Positions 6,792 to 11,762 of a stretch of DNA of 11,762 nt are shown here, piece by piece. The notes beneath the pieces are model-generated. The model saw only the letters and a program-made list of their open reading frames with translations, had not been told where the DNA came from and did not search any database. The position numbers and the translations under genes were made by a program. The stretch spans positions 1 to 11,762 of the forward strand of contig JBILLA010000062.1 of the NCBI GenBank assembly GCA_044376365.1, in the 5' to 3' direction. This DNA comes from JBIKWN01 sp044376365 (GTDB lineage Bacteria > Bdellovibrionota_C > UBA2361 > JBIKWN01). Every line of letters begins with the position of its first letter. Position 1 is the stretch's first letter.

Positions 6792-6863
6792 GGGTGGAGT
6801 CTAGATTTCTTTTAACCTTAATGTCTAAGACTATAGTAAAACTGTTACACCACCCTTTTATTT
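6792..6863 (+). other. Nested inverted repeat ending in a T-rich tract
   Basis: GGGTGG (6792-6797) can pair with CCACCC (6850-6855). Just inside it, AGTCTAGA (6798-6805) can pair with TCTAAGACT (6824-6832) with one bulged A. The outer stem is followed by TTTTATTT (6856-6863). The whole could be a small structured RNA with its own terminator, a decayed repeat, or chance in AT-rich DNA. No promoter is evident directly upstream. Confidence 0.35.
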
Positions 6864-6873
6864 AGATATATAA

Positions 6874-6945
6874 TTGGTACAAGGTAATTCGGATTGTATA
6901 ATACTTTTAGTAGGTTAAATCATATTAAAAGTTACCCTGTACCAA
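6874..6945 (+). mobile_element. 72-bp MITE-like element, copy D
   Basis: It differs from copy A at three positions (AATTCGG for AACTCGG, TTGTATAAT for TTATATAAT, TTAAAAGTT for TTGAAAGTT). The left flank is AGATATATAA, with one extra TA relative to the others; the right flank is GATCTTCTT. The internal promoter-like pair TTGGTA (6874-6879) and TATAAT (6897-6902) is kept at 17-bp spacing and points toward the inverted copy E. Confidence 0.88.
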
Positions 6946-7046
6946 GATCTTCTTAGTCTTACAAATACAAAGATTACTAAGGCAAAGAAGACTTGACGGT
7001 AAGAGAAACTGCATAAAAATGTAAAAAAAACTGGTAAAAAAATTTA

Positions 7047-7118
7047 TTGGTACAGGGGAACTTTCAATATAGTCTAAACTACTGAAAGTATTATTTAAAT
7101 CTAGTTACCTTGTACCAG
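7047..7118 (-). mobile_element. Diverged inverted copy of the 72-bp element, copy E
   Basis: Its reverse complement is again 72 bp and matches copy A at 61 positions. The termini are TTGGTACAGGGGAACT (7047-7062) and AGTTACCTTGTACCAG (7103-7118). On the minus strand the -10 has become AATAAT and the -35 CTGGTA, so the internal promoter is weakened. It lies 31 bp from the right 61-bp repeat and in opposite orientation to copies A-D, so it may mark the older right border of the island. Confidence 0.8.
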
Positions 7119-7149
7119 TAATATATCTTCATACGCCAATTAGCGCCAG

Positions 7150-7210
7150 AAGCATCATTTCGATAAGCACCCCTGTGTCATTGCACCGGCAAGCTCATCG
7201 GGAATAACGA
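7150..7210. repeat. Right att-like repeat in the thioesterase 3' end
   Basis: This 61-bp segment is the partner of 1-61, in direct orientation with one mismatch. It covers the last 17 codons and stop of the intact thioesterase plus a few bases beyond. A protein-gene 3' end, not a tRNA gene, would be the target if this is an integration site. Confidence 0.75.
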
Positions 7211-7562
7211 TGGAGCGCTTGGTCGTGCCACTGAGCGCGCGAAAATCATAGGTCGCCTGCACACACTCTTTACCTTTTGCATTCATAACACGCTGCTTGA
7301 TAGTCATCTGCTTCCCTTCACAGAGCACAGCATCAACAGTCACCGTATTTTCACCACTAAAGATCTCTCGCTTATAATGTATATCGATATGAGCAATAAC
7401 CAGGAATAAGTCCCGTGTATGGAGCTCCTCATTCGGAAAGCCAACATCAATAAGGAAATCAAGACGGCCTCGTTCAAGGAGGGTCAAAATTGCAGCATGG
7501 TTAAGGTGATTATATCCAGGCTCTAGCTCAGCTTCGGTAATGGTGTACGTTTTTATATACAT
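7155..7562 (-). CDS. Hotdog-fold acyl-CoA thioesterase (4HBT-like)
   Basis: At 135 residues it has the usual length for a single-hotdog thioesterase of the YbgC/4-hydroxybenzoyl-CoA thioesterase type, which hydrolyses acyl-CoA in the cytoplasm. The hallmark region is GYNHLNHAAILTLLERGRLDFL (16-37), corresponding to the GHVNN...E.aR signature at the start of the central helix. Central strands follow (LFLVIAHIDIHYKREIF, then TVTVDAVL and QMTIKQRVMN). The family's usual nucleophilic Asp before the loop is not obvious. Glu12 or Glu14 occupies the area, so substrate and activity are uncertain. It is divergent from pepP with only 35 bp between the starts. Its last 17 codons lie in the 61-bp repeat, so the present C-terminus may have been supplied by the inserted DNA. 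Confidence 0.82.
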   Translation of the reverse strand: MYIKTYTITEAELEPGYNHLNHAAILTLLERGRLDFLIDVGFPNEELHTRDLFLVIAHIDIHYKREIFSGENTVTVDAVLCEGKQMTIKQRVMNAKGKECVQATYDFRALSGTTKRSIVIPDELAGAMTQGCLSK

Positions 7563-7597
7563 GGCGTAAAGATAGTCTTCATAATAGATTAAATGTT

Positions 7598-8869
7598 ATG
7601 TCGAGCAAACTGTACCCCCCCTTCCTGCACCGAATAAAAGCGGTTCAAAAGAAACTCCATGGCGGCACTGCCCTTATCAGCGCTGCGCCCGAAGTGATAC
7701 GAACCGCAGATCAGCATTTCCCCTACCGACAAGACAGCGATTTTTTATACCTCACAGGCTGTTCAGAACCAGAGCGTGCACTCTTTATCTGTGACCAAAC
7801 AAACACCATCCTGCTCCTTGGAAAACGTGTCAGTGCTCATAAAAAGCTTTGGGATGGGAGCGGTGAAACGTTAAAGCAACGTGCACAAATCATCGGTATC
7901 AACTATATGGAGGTCGATAATCTGCTGCTAGGCGCCCTTGAAATTTGTAAAGGTGCATCACAGTACTTCTACCAGGCACGTGATACCACAGTGAGCTTTA
8001 AAGTATTCGAACGGCTCTCGCACGCTTCAAGTGGTGAAAAAAAGCCTGCAAGCTTCAGCGCGATTGAATCCTTGTTGCATCCAATGCGGCTTATCAAAGA
8101 CACCTATGAACTCAGCGCGATTCAAACTGCTGCTGATATTACCATGCACGCTATTGTTGGAAGTCTTGATACAATGCAACCCGGTACCAGTGAGCTAGTG
8201 GTCGCCAAAACAGTTGAGTACTGGTTTGGTATCATGGAAGCAACTACTGGATTTGGCACCATCGCAGCCGCTGGCAAAAATGCAGCAACGCTTCACTATC
8301 ACAAGCTGCAGAGCTCTTTGAAACAGGGTGAGCCCTTCTTGCTTGACTGTGGTGCTGAGTACCAAGGATACAACGGAGACATCACACGAGTGTTCCCTAT
8401 AGGCGGTCAATTTCTTGGTGCGGCAGCGGATGTCTATGACATCGTCCTTGCTGCGCAACAGAAAGCAATTACAAAGGTCAAAGATGGCGTCAAAATCAAA
8501 ACGGTCTATGATGCCGCAGCTCGCGTGCTCATTGAAGGGTTAAAGGATCTCAAAATACTTAAAGGCTCAACACAAACCATTCTCGAGCAAAAGCTCCATC
8601 GCCCCTACTTTCCTCATGGCATAGGTCACTCGCTTGGGATCGATGTACATGACGTTGGGGGACATCGAGGCAATACCGATGCAGTGCTTAAAGCGGGCAT
8701 GGTATTTACCATTGAACCAGGGCTTTACTTTGCGAAAGCATTCAAGAAAGTTCCAGCAATGGGTGTTCGAATTGAGGATGATATTCTTGTCACAAAACAG
8801 GGCTCTGTGAATCTTACTGAAGCGCTCCCAAAAGAGCGTAAACAGATAGAAAGCATTATGAGTAACTGA
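7598..8869 (+). CDS. pepP: Xaa-Pro aminopeptidase (M24B, PepP)
   Basis: This enzyme releases the N-terminal residue before proline and is a cytoplasmic dimetal enzyme. The 423 residues compare with about 440 in E. coli PepP. The N-terminal aminopeptidase-P domain shows PEVIRTADQHFPYRQDSDF (31-49) and YLTGCSEPE (51-59). The M24 pita-bread domain has all expected metal ligands: Asp250 and Asp261 (LLDCGAEYQGYNGDITR), His344 (HGIGHSLGIDVHDVGG), Glu373 (TIEPGLYF) and Glu393 (VRIEDD). The supporting His233, His340 and His351 are also present. The start fits the alignment with E. coli PepP; no clear Shine-Dalgarno is seen. The neighbouring thioesterase is divergent. The next gene follows after 110 bp with its own ribosome binding site. 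Confidence 0.97.
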   Translation: MSSKLYPPFLHRIKAVQKKLHGGTALISAAPEVIRTADQHFPYRQDSDFLYLTGCSEPERALFICDQTNTILLLGKRVSAHKKLWDGSGETLKQRAQIIGINYMEVDNLLLGALEICKGASQYFYQARDTTVSFKVFERLSHASSGEKKPASFSAIESLLHPMRLIKDTYELSAIQTAADITMHAIVGSLDTMQPGTSELVVAKTVEYWFGIMEATTGFGTIAAAGKNAATLHYHKLQSSLKQGEPFLLDCGAEYQGYNGDITRVFPIGGQFLGAAADVYDIVLAAQQKAITKVKDGVKIKTVYDAAARVLIEGLKDLKILKGSTQTILEQKLHRPYFPHGIGHSLGIDVHDVGGHRGNTDAVLKAGMVFTIEPGLYFAKAFKKVPAMGVRIEDDILVTKQGSVNLTEALPKERKQIESIMSN

Positions 8870-8922
8870 CCACACCGTCAGCTGGCTCGCTGTTGTCAGA
8901 GGACTGCAACTCGCTTATGGGC

Positions 8923-8965
8923 ACTTTGCATGAGTGAGTGTTGCAAAGTAGCTATACTTTTTTTT
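8923..8965 (+). terminator. Hairpin after pepP, possible terminator or operator
   Basis: ACTTTGCA (8923-8930) and TGCAAAGT (8942-8949) form a perfect 8-bp inverted repeat with an 11-nt loop. A run of eight T (8958-8965) follows 9 bases later. That distance is longer than in a typical intrinsic terminator. It may instead be an operator for the downstream phosphoesterase, with TATACT (8953-8958) as a possible -10. Confidence 0.4.
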
Positions 8966-8976
8966 AAGAGGGAAAG
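8966..8976 (+). promoter_or_regulatory. Ribosome binding site of the phosphoesterase gene
   Basis: AAGAGGGAAAG contains a GAGG core 7 bases before the ATG at 8980. It is the clearest Shine-Dalgarno in the window and fixes that start. Confidence 0.7.
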
Positions 8977-8979
8977 TAT

Positions 8980-10572
8980 ATGGCTTCATTCGATCATCGA
9001 CAGGATAACACAAACAAAACACAATCTGCTCAGAAAGATGACAACATCTTGCTGACTCGTACTGATCAGGCTATCGAAATTCTCAAGCGAGATCTGTCTC
9101 TCACAACTATTTCATTCCGTGATTACCTTGAGCTTGAAGCACTCTCGTTGCATTCGCGTCCCGTCCTTGCCGCGCTTTCATTGATCCAAACACAGCTTGG
9201 CTCGCTCCATGGCGACGAAACACTGGCTCTTGTTAATGACTCACTGAACGCGTCACCAGCAGCAAAAGCTCGATTCGCACAGACTATCAGCGCTGCACGT
9301 GCAACGTATCGAGCACAAATCGTTGAGGAGCTTGCTTCGACCTATGGCATCGAGCAACTTTCTCGAAGTGAGCTCACGCAGCTCGATACCATTATCGCTG
9401 ACACAGATGCTGATGCTATCAAGCTGCATCAAGATATTATATTAGGTAACGCATCACACTTGGCAGTCTATCGACCGATTCATGAAGAAGCTAATCGCTT
9501 CATTGAGTTACAAGCAGTTGGACTGCCGCAACTATCCCCGCAAAGTCGCACGCAACCCGAGGCAGGATTTCAGTGTGAAGCAACAGCTCCTTATGAAATT
9601 GCAGGGCGTCGCGATGAGCATCATCTCCTATTCCTCAAGCAGGTTATCGAAAACATACCAGGCATGATTGAAGATATACGCACGCCTCGAATTGCTACAC
9701 TGCCACAACAAGTGCAACGCACTGGATGCACTGCTGTTCGAGATGATGTCGATATCATCGATTTCGACGTGACTATTTCTGAGCTTCCACATGCCTTTCA
9801 TGGATACCGTATTCTTCACGCAACTGATTTGCATCTCTCTGCAGAAGATCAAACACCGCTCGAACGACTCAGAGCAATTTATAATCGCCTCACTATCCGC
9901 AAAGAGCTCCCCGATTGTATGATTATTACCGGGGACTTCGTTCACGAATCGCACAATGCCTGTACTCTTGAGGTACAACAACACTTGCAACAGTGGATCC
10001 GTGCTGGTGTTCCTATTTTTTATGTCTTGGGTAATCACGACAACCGCGATGGACAGCGCGAAAGACTCAAAGCCATCCTCGATGCGATTGGCGCGACTGA
10101 TATTACCAACAGCGACTGGAGCCTCTGGAAACAGAATCAGTATATATACCTCACTGGACTTGATGATGTGACATCAGGATTTCCATGGATGCCCTCAACT
10201 GTTGGGCGAACTGATGCACCGCGGATTCTTGCTATGCATAACCCAGAAGGATTTATTGAAGACTCCCTTTCATCGGTAGCCCTCATGCTGGCTGGACATA
10301 TTCATCAGGGTGAAATTCGAATCGGGTTCTCCCGCGATGGAGCACATTACGTTGACGGGATCTCTTTAATGAAACGTGATCCAGGAAGTGGGTATAAAGA
10401 CCTCTATCAGATTCAAGAGTGGGCACATATTCATAATATTCCGCTGTATGTATCAGCGGGACTTTCACGTCGGTGGGAACATAAGGGCTTTCCCTTTTCA
10501 CTGCGTAAACGCAATCCTCGCTGCTCAGTTGCAGTCCATACACTGAAGCGAGATACCACGCACGATCTGTAA
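8980..10572 (+). CDS. Calcineurin-like metallophosphoesterase with a long helical N-terminal region
   Basis: The protein has 530 residues. The C-terminal domain (about 276-515) has the complete dimetal phosphoesterase set: Asp283 and His285 (ATDLH), Asp319 (TGDF), Asn352-His353-Asp354 (LGNHD), His420 (AMHN) and His440-x-His442 (GHIH). Its closing segment YVSAGLSRRWE (490-500) resembles YkuE/YaeI-type enzymes, some of which act on UDP-diacylglucosamine or other phosphoesters; the substrate here is unknown. Residues 1-275 are mostly helical and unlike any domain I recognise. There is no signal peptide or membrane anchor, unlike YaeI, so the protein is probably cytoplasmic. It may be cotranscribed with pepP, although a hairpin lies between. 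It converges on hflX with only 16 bp between the stops. Confidence 0.88.
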   Translation: MASFDHRQDNTNKTQSAQKDDNILLTRTDQAIEILKRDLSLTTISFRDYLELEALSLHSRPVLAALSLIQTQLGSLHGDETLALVNDSLNASPAAKARFAQTISAARATYRAQIVEELASTYGIEQLSRSELTQLDTIIADTDADAIKLHQDIILGNASHLAVYRPIHEEANRFIELQAVGLPQLSPQSRTQPEAGFQCEATAPYEIAGRRDEHHLLFLKQVIENIPGMIEDIRTPRIATLPQQVQRTGCTAVRDDVDIIDFDVTISELPHAFHGYRILHATDLHLSAEDQTPLERLRAIYNRLTIRKELPDCMIITGDFVHESHNACTLEVQQHLQQWIRAGVPIFYVLGNHDNRDGQRERLKAILDAIGATDITNSDWSLWKQNQYIYLTGLDDVTSGFPWMPSTVGRTDAPRILAMHNPEGFIEDSLSSVALMLAGHIHQGEIRIGFSRDGAHYVDGISLMKRDPGSGYKDLYQIQEWAHIHNIPLYVSAGLSRRWEHKGFPFSLRKRNPRCSVAVHTLKRDTTHDL

Positions 10573-10588
10573 AAAGATTACTTAGGTT

Positions 10589-11762
10589 CTACCAATCAAG
10601 CTCTTCTTCTTGATCCGTCATAGCGGCTGCTTGATCATCAACAGCAGGGGTAAGTTCATGAACCATCTTTTGAGCCTCAAGGAACAGGTTTCGAATACCC
10701 TCTCCTTTTGCAGCAGACGTTGTCAGAGCATTGTATGTTTCAACAAGGGGCAGGAGTTGATCGGGTGATACTTTATCAATCTTATTGAGCACCACGCATT
10801 CAGGTATCGTCGCAAGCTCCATCTCTTCTAAGATAAGCCGAACTGCTTTATAGCGCTCAGCAATCAATGGATCGGATGCATCAAGCACATGCAGCAACAT
10901 CGTTGCTTCCCGAAGCTCTTCAAGAGTTGCCTTGAAAGCATTCTTAAGCTCACGCGGAAGTGCTCGAATAAATCCAACTGTATCGGTAAAGATTAAGTCT
11001 TCAACGCGACGTTGTGTTGTATCAAGTGTTGCAAAGAGTTTGTTCTCAGCGATAACGGTTGACTTCGTCAGCGCATTAAAGAGCGTTGATTTTCCTACGT
11101 TTGTATAACCAACAATCGCAACAACAGGCACCTCATTGACCCGTCGTTTTGCTCGACGTACTTCTCGTTGACGGGAAATATCATGAATTTTTCGTTCTAA
11201 ACTTGTGATCCGATCTCGGATTCGCCGACGACCGATTTCAAGCTTTGTTTCTCCTGGTCCTCGACCACCGATACCACCAGTGAGTCGTGATAGCCCAGCA
11301 TCTTTCTCAACAAGTCGCGGTAAATTATATTGCAACTGCGCAAGCTCAACCTGCAGCCGTCCTTCACTTGTACTCGCTCGAGTAGCAAAGATATCAAGGA
11401 TAAGCATACTCCTATCGATAACTTTAAGCTCAGTAGCATTAGTAATCATGCGCCACTGTGACGGACGCAGTTCACAATCAAAAACAAGCATTTCTGCACC
11501 AAGCCGTAACGCGCGAAGGACGACCTCTTCAAGCTTACCTTTTCCGATCAAAGTTTTTGGGTCCGGTGTTTTGCGTTGGATAAATGTATCGAGGATTTTC
11601 AATGACGCAGAGCGCGCAAGTTCTGCAAGCTCTGAAAGGCTCTCTTCATAGTGAGAAAACGACTTATCGTAGACACCAATGAGAATAGCGCCGCCCTTGA
11701 CGGGCTGTGCAGTACCTGTTGATTCAAGTTCAAACTCAAGATTCTCAATGAAGTCGCTAAAG
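10589..11762 (-). CDS. hflX: GTPase HflX, 5' end outside the window
   Basis: HflX is a ribosome-associated GTPase that splits stalled ribosomes under stress. The frame stays open to the right edge, so 390 codons are visible and the start lies outside. The TTG at 11600-11602 is internal: upstream codons read AILIGVYDKSFSHYEESL, the normal HflX N-terminal strand and helix. Numbering from that TTG, the features are GKGKLEE (20-26), the glycine-rich GGIGGRGPGETKLE motif (109-122), a coiled linker, P-loop GYTNVGKST (165-173), switch II DTVGF (207-211) and NKID (273-276). The C-terminus is short and acidic (QEEELDW). All G motifs are intact. It is convergent with the phosphoesterase gene and has no recognisable terminator in the 16-bp gap. 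Confidence 0.96.
   Translation of the reverse strand, partial: FSDFIENLEFELESTGTAQPVKGGAILIGVYDKSFSHYEESLSELAELARSASLKILDTFIQRKTPDPKTLIGKGKLEEVVLRALRLGAEMLVFDCELRPSQWRMITNATELKVIDRSMLILDIFATRASTSEGRLQVELAQLQYNLPRLVEKDAGLSRLTGGIGGRGPGETKLEIGRRRIRDRITSLERKIHDISRQREVRRAKRRVNEVPVVAIVGYTNVGKSTLFNALTKSTVIAENKLFATLDTTQRRVEDLIFTDTVGFIRALPRELKNAFKATLEELREATMLLHVLDASDPLIAERYKAVRLILEEMELATIPECVVLNKIDKVSPDQLLPLVETYNALTTSAAKGEGIRNLFLEAQKMVHELTPAVDDQAAAMTDQEEELDW

Larger units (their letters stand above)
62..7149. mobile_element. Putative genomic island bounded by 61-bp direct repeats
   Basis: The region lies between two direct copies of the thioesterase 3' end and is visibly AT-richer than the DNA from 7150 onward. 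It contains only accessory-type genes: a secreted propeller protein, a regulator plus nucleotidyltransferase pair, and an orphan protein. It also holds all copies of a 72-bp inverted-repeat element. Duplication of a gene 3' end that leaves the gene intact is the classic outcome of site-specific integration. However, no integrase, excisionase or transposase is encoded here, so the mechanism is inferred. The left boundary is uncertain because the window begins inside the repeat. Confidence 0.6.

Noticed and set aside
191..7118. Interpretation of the 72-bp repeats as integron attC sites
   Set aside because: The one-module-per-repeat layout is suggestive, but the termini (TTGGTACA...TGTACCAA) lack the RYYYAAC and GTTRRRY outer boxes. 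The single internal GTTAAAT has no matching partner, and no integron integrase is present.
7150..7210. tRNA gene as the island integration site
   Set aside because: The duplicated sequence is the coding end of the thioesterase gene and contains no cloverleaf or T-arm sequence.
8195..8875. Minus-strand open frames inside pepP
   Set aside because: They overlap the catalytic domain of a well-conserved gene in antisense and show no recognisable motifs.
10589..11602. HflX as a complete 337-residue protein starting at 11602
   Set aside because: The putative start is a TTG in mid-frame. The upstream codons to the window edge continue the HflX N-terminal domain, so the gene is truncated by the window, not short.

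Overview
The window is bacterial. The evidence is an HflX GTPase, a PepP-type aminopeptidase, a GAGG-type ribosome binding site before the phosphoesterase gene, a U-tailed intrinsic terminator, and an exported beta-propeller protein. I cannot place the lineage. The export signal and repeat-rich secreted protein would fit a Gram-negative or candidate-phylum environmental bacterium, but nothing here is diagnostic.

The window has two halves. The right half (about 7150-11762) looks like ordinary chromosome: a hotdog-fold thioesterase (-), a divergent Xaa-Pro aminopeptidase pepP (+), a two-part metallophosphoesterase (+), and hflX (-), which runs off the right edge. These are housekeeping-type genes with no obvious shared pathway.

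The left half (about 62-7149) is visibly AT-richer and looks like a small genomic island. It sits between two copies of a 61-bp sequence that is the 3' end of the thioesterase gene (1-61 and 7150-7210, one mismatch). One copy completes the intact thioesterase gene; the other is a 17-codon orphan remnant. Inside are three modules: a 1148-residue secreted protein with two tandem six-bladed NHL propellers (-), a winged-helix regulator plus nucleotidyltransferase pair resembling an AbiE-like toxin-antitoxin or phage-defence operon (-), and a 321-residue protein of unknown function with its own strong terminator (+).

Each module is separated from the next by a 72-bp element with 16-bp imperfect terminal inverted repeats, TTGGTACA(A/G)GGTAACT. 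Four near-identical copies lie in one orientation (191, 4077, 5530, 6874). A diverged inverted copy lies at the right border (7047), and two solo ends lie at the left border. Each of the four good copies carries a plausible sigma-70 promoter (TTGGTA, 17 bp, TATAAT) pointing right. A roughly 80-bp gene fragment has also been copied beside several of these elements. No integrase or transposase is visible, so any movement would have to be driven in trans. The most interesting reading is a cassette-like island: an att-like duplication in a protein-gene 3' end, partitioned by MITE-like repeats that may also act as portable promoters.
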